Part shown: piece by piece, positions 1 to 54,029 of the stretch
Layout: each line of letters begins with the position of its first letter
Numbering within the stretch: the first letter of the stretch is position 1
Source: Paulinella micropora
Taxonomy: Eukaryota; Cercozoa; Imbricatea; Euglyphida
DNA: 54,035 nt
Assembly: GCA_009731375.1 (NCBI GenBank)
Contig: BJOX01000081.1
Location: forward strand, 9,289 to 63,323
Direction: 5' to 3'
Notes under the pieces: generated by a model
Told to the model about the DNA's origin: nothing
Databases searched by the model: none
Seen by the model: the letters and a program-made list of their open reading frames with translations, nothing else
Program-made: the position numbers and the translations under genes

Positions 1-30
<30 letters not shown>
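1..30. repeat. poly-G end of scaffold
   Basis: Thirty uninterrupted G at the very start, matched by 17 G at the other end of the window. This may be a sequencing or assembly edge effect or a real homopolymer. Confidence 0.9.
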
Positions 31-31
<1 letters not shown>

Positions 32-52
32 GCAAAGAGCGGCTTTATCTGC
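31..52 (-). CDS. possible next exon of the PAN gene (truncated)
   Basis: On the minus strand an AT-rich stretch ends in TCAG and is followed by an open segment reading QIKPLFA, which runs into the poly-G edge. Its phase (one base, then codons) matches the two bases left by the proposed donor of the PAN exon at 449. The evidence is only phase and an AG, so this is weak. Confidence 0.2.
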
Positions 53-59
53 CTGATAT

Positions 60-440
60 ATGATATACATACGGATATATATATACATATATATATATTA
101 TATATATATATAATGAATACATATATATACATACATATATGTATATATATACACACACATATACATGTATACATATAGAAATATATATAATATATAATAT
201 ATATATAATGTATACATATATATATAATATTTTTGTATATATATATATGTAGAGAGAGAGAGAGAGAGAGACAAAGACAGACAGAGAGGTCAACGGCGGA
301 TTCTACGAACCAACCAAGCTCTCTCTCGTATGTAAGCACCATGTGTGCATGTATCATATTGTATGTGTGCATTGTATGTATGTGTGAACGTATGCATGCA
401 TGTATCTATGCATGTATGTTTGCTCGTTTGTATTTTTTGC
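60..440. repeat. AT, GA and CATG microsatellites below the PAN exon
   Basis: TATA/ATAC repeats (60-250), a GA tract (251-270), a short unique segment (290-345) and GTAT/GCAT repeats (346-430). On the minus strand the unique segment has a TAG followed by a short open run ending in TGA near 290, which could be an alternative end of the PAN gene. Confidence 0.7.
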
Positions 441-448
441 TTGTGTAC

Positions 449-1410
449 CTTCCGGCATTTGCAATTATATCGTATTCGTACGAAAAGACTTCGCACTTTT
501 CATCCTCCCGACAGAGCTTTTGGCAATCTTCTGGCGAGGAAAGCTGGGACTCGCTCGTACTGTAGCACTCGCCGTTCAGGAAACTAGGGCAGGGGTTACG
601 AACAGCGGGTGAAGTTACAAGCTTGAAGGTATTCGGATATCCGCATTTCCCGACGTAATCAGCATAGTCGATTCCCTCCAAAATGCAGCTCTCCGCGTAC
701 CCAGATGCACGCGCAATCGCACAGTTGCCACCGGGGCAGCTGGGCCAGATTTGCATGAACTCATTGCAATAGTCGCCACCCAGTACTCCAGTACTTGCAT
801 CACCCGAATGAGCCTTTTTCATGTAGCAATAGGAGACGCCTTGCTTAGTTTCGAAGGAATATACATCGCAGAAATATTGTTTAGTGCAAAGCTTCTGACA
901 GTCTTTCGCGGAGTGCAGGCGGCTATCAACTTCTTGAGTGGATGCAAATGTGATACGATCCACGCCTTGGCTTGTTACAACCTTGACGACAGGAGCGAAA
1001 CCGCAGAAGAAGTTGCTGGCGCTGAACCTGTAGTCTAGACCTTCCAAGAAACATGTGCCGATGGCACCACCGCCCTTCGACCGCGAATGTTGAATGGACA
1101 ATGAGCTTTCGACTTTTGAGTTGCTAGCACTGACACCACCTCGACTATGCGGAAGGAAGAGGGAAATCGACATTGCACCGAGAGCCACACCACCCACAAT
1201 CAAACCCAGCTGAAGTGTTCTCCGGGACTTTTGCGTTTCTTCGTTGCTGGTGTTTGAGGCTTCCTCGACCAACAAGGTCTGTTCGCTCTCGACCTGCATT
1301 GGATTTTGCAAGAGTGGCTTCAGAAAATCAGAAGACCGTCTCTTGGACTCGCCACGAATTTTTTGATTTTCAACGGCTGGATTGAATTGGCAACGGCTGG
1401 ATTGCGACAT
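449..1410 (-). CDS. membrane protein with two PAN/Apple-like domains (3' end missing)
   Basis: A long exon opens at ATG 1410-1408 and reads without a stop past 449. Residues 1-64 are polar and end in basic KSRR. Residues 65-86 form one membrane segment (LGLIVGGVALGAMSISLFL). The rest should be outside the membrane or in a vesicle lumen, as in a type II protein. Two tandem repeats follow, each starting C-[FI]-LEG-[LI]-DY and containing DCQKLC: the first at about 120-215 (C120, C136, C171, C175, C181, C195, C215), the second from 242 (C242, C256, C274, C282, C296, C300, C306). Spacing fits PAN/Apple modules, which bind protein or carbohydrate. The second repeat is cut after residue 320. A GT donor (GGAAG/GTACAC) at 448-447 suggests an intron there; the open frame into repeat DNA to a TAG at 408-406 is probably not translated. 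Exact function is unknown. Confidence 0.75.
1371..1404. repeat. 14-bp direct repeat inside the PAN coding start
   Basis: CAACGGCTGGATTG occurs at 1371-1384 and 1391-1404, spaced by 20 bp, in the codons for the first residues of the protein. Confidence 0.8.
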
Positions 1411-1423
1411 TCTGTGAAAAAAA
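1411..1423 (-). promoter_or_regulatory. polypyrimidine-AG directly before the PAN start codon
   Basis: On the minus strand a T-run followed by CACAG ends one base before the ATG. This looks like a 3' splice acceptor. It could accept a spliced leader or a 5' UTR intron; nothing in the window tells which. Confidence 0.4.
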
Positions 1424-1479
1424 TATCGTTGTCTGCGTAAATTTTTTCATTAAAAAGGCATTTGGTATCCTGACGGATT

Positions 1480-3704
1480 TACAAAACGTATGTTTTTATC
1501 TATACATACAGACATACATACATGCATACATACGTACAACATACATCGTCCATGCCCCCATTTTACAATCTTACAAAACGTAGGTATGTTTTTATCTATA
1601 CATACATAGATACATAGATACATATCTACATACATGCATACATGCATACATGCATGCATACATGCATACATACATACATACATACATACATACATACATA
1701 CATACATACATACATACATACATACATACATCGTCCATGCCTCCCATTTTACAGTCTTACAAACCGTAGGTATGTTTTTATCTGTACATACATACATACA
1801 TACATACATACATACATACATACATACATACATGCATGCATACATACATACATCGTCCATGCCTCCCATTTTACAGTCTTACAAAACGTAGGTCTGTTTT
1901 TATCTATACATACATGCATACATACATACATACATACATACATACATACATACATACATACATGCACACATGCATACATACATACATACATACATACATC
2001 GTCCATGCCTCCCATTTTACAGTCTTACAAAGCGTAGGTATGTTTTTATCTATACAAACATACATACATACATACATGCATACATACATACATGCATACA
2101 TACATCGTCCATGCCTCCTATTTTACAGTCTTACAAAACGTAGGTATGTTTTTATCTATACATACATACATACATACATATATACATGCATACATACATA
2201 CATACATACATACATACATACATGCATACATACATACATACATACATACATACATACATCGTCCATGCTTCCCATTTTACAGTCTTACAAAACGTAGGTA
2301 TGTATTTATCTATACATACATACATACATACATACATACATACATGCATACATGCATACATACATACATACACACATGCCTCCCATTTTACAGTCTTACA
2401 AAATATAGGTATGTATTTATCTTTTCATGCATACATAAATACATACATACATAAATACATACATACATACATACATGCATATATACATACATACATACAT
2501 ACATACATACATACATACACACATACATACACACATACATGCATACATACATACATACATACATACATACATACATCGTCCATGCCTCCCATTTTACAGT
2601 CTTACAAAACGTAGGTCTGTTTTTATCTATACATACATACATACATGCATACATACATACATACATACATGCATACATACATACATACATACATACATCG
2701 TCCATGCCTCCCATTTTACAGTCTTACAAAACGTAGGTCTGTTTTTATCTATCTATACATACATACATACATACATACATCGTCCATGCCTCCCATTTTA
2801 CAGTCTTGCAAAGCGTAGGTATGTTTTCATCTATACATACATACATACATACATACATACATACATGCATACATGCATACATGCATACATACATACATAC
2901 ATACATACATACATACATACATACATCGTCCATGCCTCGCATTTTACAGTCTTACAAAACGTAGGTATGTTTTTATCTATACATACATACATACATACAT
3001 ACATACATCGTCCACCCATTTTACAGTCTTACAAAACGTAGGTATGTTTTTATCTATACATACATACATGCATACATGCATACATACATACATACATACA
3101 TACATGCATACATGCATGCATACATACATACATACATACATACATACATACATGTATACATACATACATACATACATACACATACATACATACATACATG
3201 CATACATACCTACATACCTACACATACATACATACATACATACATACATACATACATACAGAAACATACATACACAAACATACATAGACAAGCATACATA
3301 CATACATACATACATACATACATACATACATACATGCATACATACATACATACATACATACATACATACATACATGCATGCATGCATACAAACATGCGTA
3401 CATACATACACATACATACATACATACACAAACATGCATACACAAACATACATACATACATACATACATACATACATCGTCAATGCCTCCCATTTCACTT
3501 TCTTACAAACAGTATGTATGTATGTATGTATGTTTCCAGCATACACACATACACACATACAATACATACATACATACATACGTACGTACATACATACATA
3601 CATACATACATACATACATAGAATCTATACAGCAAACCAAACTTTAGATAATCTCTACAAACATACATACATACATACATGAAATCTATACATACATACA
3701 TACA

Positions 3705-3736
<32 letters not shown>

Positions 3737-3800
3737 ATCGACACGCATGGGATTAGACGCGATTTGATTACAAACATCTACAGACATACGTATACGTCAA
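1480..3800 (+). repeat. CATA array with partial copies of exon 22, inverted
   Basis: About 14 units of a ~40 bp segment (ending in the exon 22 donor, ACGTAG/GTATGT) alternate with (CATA)n. Orientation is opposite to the giant gene. The last unit near 3478-3510 is diverged. From 3060 to 3470 the tract is almost pure CATA with GCAT variants. Confidence 0.85.
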
Positions 3801-3802
3801 CA

Positions 3803-3833
<31 letters not shown>

Positions 3834-3886
3834 TANNNNNNNNNNTAATAATAATAATAATAATAATAATAATCATAATCATAATC

Positions 3887-3951
<65 letters not shown>

Positions 3952-4235
3952 CATCATCATCATCATCATCATAATCATCATATAATAATAATAATAATAA
4001 TAGTAATAATAATAATAATAATAATATATTTACATATTTATATTTATATTTATATTTATATTTATATTTATATTCATATTTATATTCATATTTATATTTA
4101 ACATTTATATTTATATTTATACTTACTCTTCTACTTATATTTATTTTTACATATGCTTATTCATATTCATTTTTATATTCATATTCATTTTTATATTTAT
4201 ATTTATATTTATATTTATATTATATTTATATCTAT
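3803..4235. repeat. poly-T, ATA and TTTATA tracts with a gap
   Basis: Poly-T at about 3803-3830, 10 N at 3836-3845, (AAT)n with ATC variants to about 4025, then TTTATA/TTCATA to 4235. The other arm has two SINEs inside its ATT tract at this point; here there is none, unless it was lost in the gap. Confidence 0.85.
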
Positions 4236-4319
4236 AGCAAACCTTGAACGACACGAATTTTCGGAGGTGTGATCTCTTAACAACTGTCTATAGGTATGTA
4301 TGTCTACCCACATACCTAC

Positions 4320-4920
<601 letters not shown>

Positions 4921-4922
4921 GT

Positions 4923-4945
4923 GGGTCAGTGACACCTCAAGTGGC
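4923..4945 (+). repeat. tail fragment of dispersed element A
   Basis: Twenty-three bases match the tail of the 540 bp element seen at 51896-52479 (TCAGTGACACCTCAAGTGG core). A larger fragment sits at the mirrored place in the other arm (17907-18119), so the element was part of the duplicated block. Confidence 0.7.
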
Positions 4946-4995
4946 CCAAGAGAGAAAAGAGAGAGGCTCAAGAGCTGATAGGTAAGGTAGTAAGA

Positions 4996-6640
4996 GTGCC
5001 AGCGCGTGCATGGGGAGATGGATGGGCGAAGAAAAAGTACGGTGTGGGATGGGAGAGCATAATACGGGTAGGGGTAGTCAGCAGAGTGTGTGACCCCAGA
5101 GATAGACTCGTAGTAAGAGACAGACCTCAGCCCACCCACATAGTTAAGTTTGAAGACGAAGAAGAACGGATGTTGAATTCGGAAATCCACAAATACTCCG
5201 TGAAAGATCCCGAATACCCGTTGCAAAGTCCCGCTAATAGTTTTTATGCGATGACCGAATGGTGGCAGATGAGATTCGTGATTTTTATTTATATGTAGAC
5301 GTTAGAGTACGCAAAGATGTCATAGAGGCAGGTTTGACAGCTAAAGATGTTCTAGAGGGTATGAAAGCAGAGCTAAAAGCTCTTCAATCCTTTAACACAT
5401 ACACATGGGTACCCCGTAAGGAGGCAAGCAAGGCAGGAGTTAGCAAGATAGTTAGATTGACATGGGTTCACAAAGTAAAGTTAGATGAGAACGGGAAAAA
5501 GTTCATAAAGTCTCGTTTAGCTTTACGGGGAGATATGTTAGAACCCGGTGTTAGCTATAACCCAGATCAGCTCTTTGTTCCTTGCGCCGCGCACCATTCA
5601 CTTTTATTTCTCGCCAAACTATCTGCCTGGCACAAACATAAACTATACGGCATAGATTTTAAAAATACATACCTGAATGCTCGTATGAATGACCCTTTTT
5701 ATGCATATGCGCCAGAGAGTGTAGACAGAGAAGGGCATGAGGGGATGATATGGCGTATAGATGGTGCCTTATATGGCGCACCTCAGGCAGGAAGAAGATG
5801 GTATGAGATATTAGCACCCAAGTTAGAGGAGCTAGGTTTTAGACTGCTAGATTCTGATTTATGTATGCTTGTAGAAAATGATAAAGCTTTAAGAGAAGCG
5901 ATAGTAGGAATATTTCATGTAGATGACTTGTTGTTTACAGCACCAAACAAGCAAGCATATGAGCGTTTTGCGTCCGCATTAGAAAAACATTTCCCGCTCA
6001 AAAGACTCTGTATAGCCCGTGAATTCAAAGGAATAGAGATAGAGCAATCGAACGGGAAAATAATTTTGCATCAGCGAAAATATCAGCAGCAGATACTAAA
6101 AGAAGTAGGTTACGATTCTGCTAAACCCGTCAGTACTCCAGCGCAAGAACCTTTCACGGAACTGTCAAAATCANNNNNNNNNNAACTGTCGGAATCAGCC
6201 AGCTTGCGAAAATTTTCAATTCCTAGTTTAGTTGGTCGCTTGCTATTTCTCGCGAAGATGACAAGACCCGATATAGAACAAGCACTAAATTCGGCAAGAG
6301 TCATGCAAACTATCGATAAGGGAATAACTTATGCGATGTTAGTACTGATGTTAGGCAGAATCTTTCGTTATTTAGTTAACTCTTATCGAGGTTTAGCTTT
6401 CCATGAGCCTAAGTCAGAGCAGCAAGGGGAAACCTATCCAAAACTTTCCATGTGGCCCGACGCGGCTCACAAAGTTTGTAAGAAAACAGGGAAGTCCCGC
6501 ACTGGATTCGTGATCCTATGGGGCAGCGATCCAGTTGCATGGTTATCAAAGCGACAGAGTCGCATCGCCCTGAGTTCCAATGACGCTGAAATATTTGCAG
6601 CGACTGAGTGCTGAAATATTTGCAGCGACTGAGTGCATAA
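4996..6640 (+). pseudogene. Ty1/copia RT and RNase H fragment
   Basis: The frame from 5259 to 6614 encodes the copia reverse transcriptase and RNase H. Visible motifs: GIDFKNTYLNA with the first catalytic Asp at residue 133, GAPQAGRRWYE (cf. copia LYGLKQAPRQWYE), FHVDDLLF with Asp 222/223, MTRPDIEQALN (the copia TRPDI box), MWPDAAH and LSSNDAE of RNase H. A short open segment in another frame (4996-5298) may be the linker before RT; TAA and TAG interrupt the RT frame at 5235-5240. No gag, protease, integrase or LTR is present, so the copy is 5' truncated at the microsatellite. A 25-bp tandem duplication breaks the RNase H end, and a 10 N gap lies at 6174. Retrotransposition is not possible from this copy. 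Confidence 0.85.
6585..6634 (+). repeat. 25-bp tandem duplication in RNase H
   Basis: A 25-base unit beginning GCTGAAATATTTGC occurs twice, head to tail (6585-6609, 6610-6634). As 25 is not a multiple of 3 it shifts the frame and creates the TGA that ends the copia ORF. Confidence 0.95.
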
Positions 6641-7477
6641 CACCGCGTCCTACCTCGACCATACCATACCCATAGAGAAGATTGCCTATCATCCAAACTC
6701 CTGGGCCCCTCAAATGCGATCAGCTACGATACCACAAGCGATCAATGTCTGGTCCCAAGTTAACAACATGCCCCCCGGACGAATGAAAGCCTATGTGATG
6801 TGAGTAGTACGGTCAAACCTGCGGCGATATCCCCAAGTTCTGCGAAGCTCAAACTATACGATTTCTCTCAGCGTTGGCGGTGGACTGACAAAATCCTATA
6901 TGCGTATGCTCCCGACTATCCTACTTAGCATCTACAAACCCTATCAGGCCGTCATGAAATTCCTACTGCCAATCACGAAAGTTGCTCACCGGAAACCTCC
7001 GACGATAGCGGGCATCCTCCTGAACCATGTAACCCATACATTGAAGTTTGAGTTCTCGACGACGAGACCAAAACCGCCCGCATGTACATGCCAACCATGG
7101 CAACATCTAGTAGCAGCCCCCCATTTCTGCAGTAGGATGTCTGACATGCCCGGCCTCCCAGGTGTCATCGGACAACTAAGTAGCGCATGGTCACCAACGC
7201 CTACGAAGGCCAGCATAGAGATCATCGTGTGTAAGGCCATTCTCAGTTTCCTAACAGGAATGGATAGAGTACTTGGCATTCAAACCCGCAACGAATCGTC
7301 ACTGGAACGAACACAGCGCCTGCCCCGGAGTACAGCCGAACTCCTCCACTCCCACCGGTGCATCTTGAGAGCTCGACTTCGAGTCGCTGGAGCAACACAT
7401 AGCGAGGTTGACTACCTCCTCCGGTCCGTTCACGACGCCATAACTGGATGTCAAGGTAACGACGGGGCAACGTCACG
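6640..7477 (+). other. upstream part of a second retroelement, frame broken
   Basis: Non-repetitive DNA with no clean ORF until 6900-7520, which encodes a 206-residue unassigned segment including CTCQPWQHL and RMSDMPGLPG. It lies directly before the RT frame and overlaps its start. It may be the N-terminal part of that element in another frame, after decay. I recognise no domain. Confidence 0.4.
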
Positions 7478-8992
7478 ATGGATCAGTTATTCCTCTGTCG
7501 AGATTACTTGCGACCGCTAATAACCCAATCGTTGAATAAGAATTGCAACTCTCTATGGGTAGAATGTCCCGTATTAACGTATCAACGTATGTGGAAAGAA
7601 ATCGTGGATTGCCCCGCGTTTGCGATATCCCCAGCTACCTCAGCCAGCCTTCGTGATGAATTTATTGACTTATACAAGTCTCACGACCTAGAACGTTTTG
7701 GTCGCCTCAACCGCAAACGATCCAAAATTCACAGCGCTATAGTCTTCCCTAAAGAAAAATCCCCGATTCGTCTCGTATGTAATCAAAAACGCTCGCCATG
7801 GCGCAACGTACTTCGGAATCTTAGCCGAGTCTTGCAGTTTATCATCCTTCAACTCGACGGAGTCCTACTACATTTCAATCTCCCCGACCTATCAAAACTA
7901 CGATATCATCTTAATCGCGCTACCACCCGCTTCCGCGACTTCGATAATAACAGCCGTATATCCGTCTTCTAATTTGACGTGAAACAGATGTTCACGTGGC
8001 TATCGCACGAGTCAGTTATTCACTCGCTCCTCTTTGCTCTCACTGCCATGAAACTCTCCACGAGGGAAAGTAAACGATCCGCTACATACTGCGATGCTTT
8101 CCAAGTCTCGAAATAAGCATGGGCTGGCACCGATAACAAAATACGTTTTGAAGTGGGATGGAAACGAGGGAACCCAACCGGAGATTTTTATTTTTTCTCG
8201 TTCGAGGACATTACTCAGATCGTTCGCCTGGATCTTACGCATACATATTTCTCGATGGGTGACTCTGTCTTTACCTAACTCCGCGGCTGCCCTATCGGCG
8301 GATACCTCTCTGCCCACTTAGCGGTTTTGAAGTGTATGGTTGACGAGCACATCGCGATAACCACTCGGATCCCCCGGCTCCTGCGACCGGACATATATGG
8401 CATCCGCCAAGTAGATGACCTCCTGCTTATGACTGCACTCCCGGTTGAGCATCCGATTGTCAACCTTCTACTCTCACTAATCCGGCGATTGGGCGACAAG
8501 AAATGCCAATCCGACGACCAGCTATACACGGGAGGACTAGAGCTCGAAGAAGATCCGATTTACCCGGATAGTGGACACTATTCTATTATCTTCGCAGGTT
8601 ACGATCTCATTATCCCTGTCGATGTCCATGAGACATATTTGTCCCGTCCCCATTTCAAGAATTGGGTCCACATGATGACGGAAAACAGAACCAGATTTCC
8701 TCGCTTACCGCCAATGGATACGTTCATGAGACGCGAGATTCTAATCGGAACCCTTATCGGAATGTTTACCCTCTTTGATGCTCAAAGCTCAAACCAGACA
8801 ATACTAGCTGACTCCGTCTTACGCCTTTTTGTGGAAACCAGATACTCTCGAAACGTATTCGAAATAGCCTTGTCTAGGATGATCTCCCGCACAGATGTGT
8901 GGTCACAGATACGGACGTTATTTAGAACTTCATCTCTCCGCGTAAGATGGTCGTGGGTCCAAAGTTTCCTAACTAGCTCGCCTGGGTCGTGA
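7478..8992 (+). pseudogene. reverse transcriptase pseudogene, non-LTR or Penelope-like
   Basis: One reading frame runs from 7478 to TGA 8990-8992, broken only by three TAA codons (7970, 8114, 8276). It shows RT motifs in order: a palm Asp in FDVKQMFTW (7973 on), a long segment ending LDLTHTYFSMGDSVF, then RGCPIGGYLSAHLA (the G-x-P-x-G-x-x-x-S box) at 8282, RQVDDLLL with the catalytic Asp pair at 8414-8419, and a C-terminal region like the thumb of non-LTR type RTs (LIGTLIGMFTLFDAQ, then FVETRYSRNVFEIAL). No protease, integrase or LTR was seen, and the box spacing differs from the copia RT next to it. No endonuclease was recognised. The family is not settled. Confidence 0.7.
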
Positions 8993-8995
8993 CTT

Positions 8996-9375
8996 ATCCG
9001 ATCCTGCATCTAGCTTTTGATACTCTCGATATATGTACAACGTCAAAGGGTGGGGTTAGCATGTCGGAAGTTTGGTTTCCCTTTTCCCTTGGCCTCAGGA
9101 TACGATTCCTGGGGCCCCTCCATTTAGCCACTCGACTAGCTATTCATCGGAGTCCGAACTAAAGCCATACTACGATGAAGCGAGAATGGAGGTCTCTTAG
9201 CAACCGCGACGACTGGCGATACGATTATGGGACTTTCTACTTTTTTCCTCTTGTTGGTTAGTTAGGTTTCTTTTTTCTTTCTCTTCTCCCTCTTTCCTTT
9301 TCCTTTTCTCTCTCTCTTCGTTTCCTTCACCATAGTTTATTGATACCTTTTAATGGGATATTTCTCTTCCCTCAT
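8996..9375 (+). other. 3' flank of the RT pseudogene
   Basis: Unique sequence, then pyrimidine-rich CTTTTTC stretches (9236-9330). No gene is seen. It may be the element's 3' UTR, because a simple ATT tail follows. Confidence 0.4.
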
Positions 9376-9378
9376 ATT

Positions 9379-9388
9379 TTATTATTAC

Positions 9389-9454
<66 letters not shown>

Positions 9455-9480
9455 AGTCGTTCATTATTATTCATTATTAT
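9379..9480 (+). repeat. (ATT)n microsatellite
   Basis: Mostly perfect TTA/ATT repeats after the RT pseudogene. Some non-LTR retroelements end in such a tail; here it could equally be an independent microsatellite. Confidence 0.85.
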
Positions 9481-9539
9481 TTCAAGTATTTTCCAACTTA
9501 TTTTTTACAATTTTTGCGATATTTACGTACTTTTGCTGA

Positions 9540-10860
9540 CAATCTGTTACTGTAACGAACCGGCCGGGCCGGGTTACGCTTTTGTGAAAAAGAGTGGCTG
9601 AAGGCATACGATTGCCAATTTCCACGCAGTGGCATACCACCAAATCCGCTTCTCAAAAGCGAGCACAGCAATCCTCACAACAAAGGCAAGAAAGGGAGCG
9701 AGGGTCGAACGATCGGTCCTTTGATCTTTCACGCTTTCTGGTTAAGCATTTTGTTATTAAATAAAATTAGGTGTCACACGGTGGTTTATAATACCATGAT
9801 TTTACGCTTCGTTTCCTGGGTGGCAGTGCTTGTAGATCATGATATGATTGTAGCAGCATTGGTTACAGTAATATATACTAGTATCCAACTTAGCACCGTG
9901 ACGGTAGACCCGCAACTTTCCGTGGCAAACAATTTGAACCAAGTCTTATTGAAGGCGCGGCGCATGCCAGAGGCCTTCTCCACACCATAGCGCAAGCGGC
10001 GCGGCATCTGATCCCCGATTCGACTCCGAGCCCAGCCATGTGTGGCCGGCGGTGTATTGTTACAGTGACTCAGAGTCAATATTTCTAGCTAGTAATCATA
10101 TAAACGCATATCTAACGATATGAAGAATGAGGAATAGTGTGACCTAACGTAGAAGGGACTCCGTACTCTCCAAGCCAAGGATAACCGGGCCGACAGACCG
10201 GAACAATATTAGAGTAATGCCATTATATACCGGGTGGGCCGGCATAGTATGCATTTACTATTGAAAGTTCAAAGCATGGCACTGGCATCGATTTTTCAAA
10301 GAGTTTCTCCCCACCACCCCGAAGCACCCTTGGCACTATAGTGCTTGCACCCCCCCAAAATGGTCGATAAGAATAATATCACCTTAGGACGGTGTTTTTC
10401 CACGACACTGCATGAATGGTTACGCAGTGCTTGCTCCACGTTGCCATTGCAGACGCTCCCCTCTCACTTTTTCTTCGTAAGTACTTTCATCAAGAAACCC
10501 TGCTGCAGCACTGTTTTATTAATATTAATATTAATAACAAAATATTCAGAGTCAGGAGGTTGGGTTGACCGAAATTCAATGAAAGCACGCTGATCACGGG
10601 GGGTCACAAGTTCCATGCAAACTACCAGGCTTGAATCATTAATAAACTTCTTACTATGATATTAATACCAAATCGGATATTGATATCAGAGGTCACTCTC
10701 ATATTATTTTATTAAAACTTGATAAGAGTCGGAATAAAGTTGAATACTTGCCACTAATAGGGATACTAGAAGTGGGAAGCGTAAGCTCATTGAAAGTTCA
10801 GACGGTCAGTCAATATTATTTTTTTTCACTGATCGTTCTAACAGCTAGCTAGACGTATTT
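9540..10860. other. unassigned unique DNA, 1.3 kb
   Basis: Ordinary-complexity sequence without microsatellites. ORFs are short (89 aa at 9721-9990 plus, 80 aa at 9837-10079 minus) and show no domain I know. A GATTCGACTCC block near 10018-10028 resembles a tRNA B box, but I see no matching A box. It may be an old transposon or an intergenic region between the RT element and the 3' end of the giant gene. Confidence 0.5.
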
Positions 10861-10879
10861 TGATAAGTGACTGGGGTGT

Positions 10880-11250
10880 CAAGAGAGAGGGAGGGAGAGA
10901 GAGAGNNNNNNNNNNNNNNNNNNNNNNNNNNNNNNNNNNNNNNNNNNNNNNNNNNNNNNNNNNNNNNNNNNNNNNNNNNNNNNNNNNNNNNNNNNNNNNN
11001 NNNNNNNNNNNNNNNNNNNNNNNNNNNNNNNNNNNNNNNNNNNNNNNNNNNNNNNNNNNNNNGAGAGAGAGAGAGAGAGAGAGAGAAGAAAGAACAGAAC
11101 GAACAGAAAGAAAGACGGCAGGTAGAAAGAAAGACGGAAGGTAGAAAGAAAAAAGGAGAAGGAAAAAAAAAAGTTGAAAAAAAAGGCAGAAAAGAAAAGA
11201 AAAGAAAAGGAAGAAAAGGAAGAAAAAGGAGAGAAAAAGAAGAGGTTGAG
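10880..11250. repeat. GA tract with a 157-N gap
   Basis: GA and GAAA repeats on both sides of the gap 10906-11062, running up to the stop codon of the giant gene. On the sense (minus) strand this is a pyrimidine-rich tract at the start of the putative 3' UTR. Confidence 0.85.
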
Positions 11251-52560
<41,310 letters not shown>

Positions 52561-52572
52561 CTGAACTATATC

Positions 52573-52636
<64 letters not shown>

Positions 52637-52637
<1 letters not shown>

Positions 52638-52676
52638 TATCCAAGAAGAACCATCGATCTTGACCTTTACTATATC

Positions 52677-52741
<65 letters not shown>

Positions 52742-52775
52742 TATCTAAGAAGAACCATCGTCCTTGACCTTTACT

Positions 52776-52821
<46 letters not shown>

Positions 52822-52911
52822 TATCCAATAAGAACCATCGCCCTTGGCCTGTACTATATCTAGATAGATAGATAGATAGATAGATAGACAGATAGACAGA
52901 TAGATAGATAG

Positions 52912-52971
<60 letters not shown>

Positions 52972-53010
52972 TATCCAAGAAGAACCATCGCCCTTGACCT
53001 GTACTATATC

Positions 53011-53057
<47 letters not shown>

Positions 53058-53072
53058 GTAGATGCATAGATT

Positions 53073-53115
<43 letters not shown>

Positions 53116-53157
53116 TATCCAAGAAGAACCATCGCCCTTGACCTGTACTATATCTAA

Positions 53158-53160
<3 letters not shown>
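52637..53160 (-). repeat. array of five acceptor-side copies of exon 1
   Basis: Pieces with AAGAACCATCGCCCTTGACC at 52637, 52741, 52820, 52970 and 53114 alternate with GATA. Each keeps the acceptor and 5' half of exon 1. Confidence 0.9.
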
Positions 53161-53215
<55 letters not shown>

Positions 53216-53838
53216 GGATGGATGGATGGATGGATGGATGGATAGGTAGGTAGGTAGGTAGGTAGGTAGAAAGGGAGGTAGGTAGGTAGGTAGGTAGGTA
53301 GGTAGATAGGTAGTATGTATGTATGTATGTATGTATGTATGTATGTATGTATGTATGTACGTAAGTACGTAAGTATGTATGTATGTATGTATGTATGTAT
53401 GTGTGTATGTATGTGTGTATGTAAGTGTGTATGTATGTATGTATGTATGTATGTATGCATGCATGCATGCATGCATGCATGTATGTATGTATGTATGTGT
53501 ATATATTTATGTATATATATATATATATATATATATTTATGTATGTGTGTATGTATGTATGTATGCATGTATGTATGTATGTATGTATTTATGTATGTAT
53601 GTATGTATGTATGAAGATTGTCGCAGAAAAACTATGAACAACATTGCACATTCACACATACATACATACATACATACATACATATGTATATACATTACAA
53701 TATCTGTATGTAATGTTACATAGATTACAAAATCTGTATATTATGATAGCAGTAGTGTTTGGTGTACGTATTAGTGTGTGTGTGTGTGTAAGTGTGTGTG
53801 TGTGTGTGTAAGTGTGTGTAAGTGTGTCTGTGTATGAA

Positions 53839-53875
<37 letters not shown>

Positions 53876-53888
53876 GAGAAAGAGAGAA

Positions 53889-53934
<46 letters not shown>

Positions 53935-53987
53935 AGTTTGTGTGTGTTTGTGAGTGTGTGTGTGGTCAAAGCTTACGTAAAAAAGGT

Positions 53988-54018
<31 letters not shown>
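53161..54018. repeat. GATA, GGTA, GTAT, TG and GA tracts
   Basis: Simple repeats. Two AT-rich islands (53610-53650 and 53690-53770) read Cys-rich short peptides on minus (YRFCNLCNIT). They may be older exon pieces, but no clean acceptor/donor pair was found. Confidence 0.85.

Positions 54019-54029
<11 letters not shown>

Noticed and set aside
1634-3725. Long ORFs of YIHTYIHT or CMYVCMYV type
   Set aside because: They are six-frame translations of CATA/GTAT repeats, open on both strands and in several frames at once.
10018-10028. tRNA B-box-like block
   Set aside because: No A box at the right distance and no cloverleaf.
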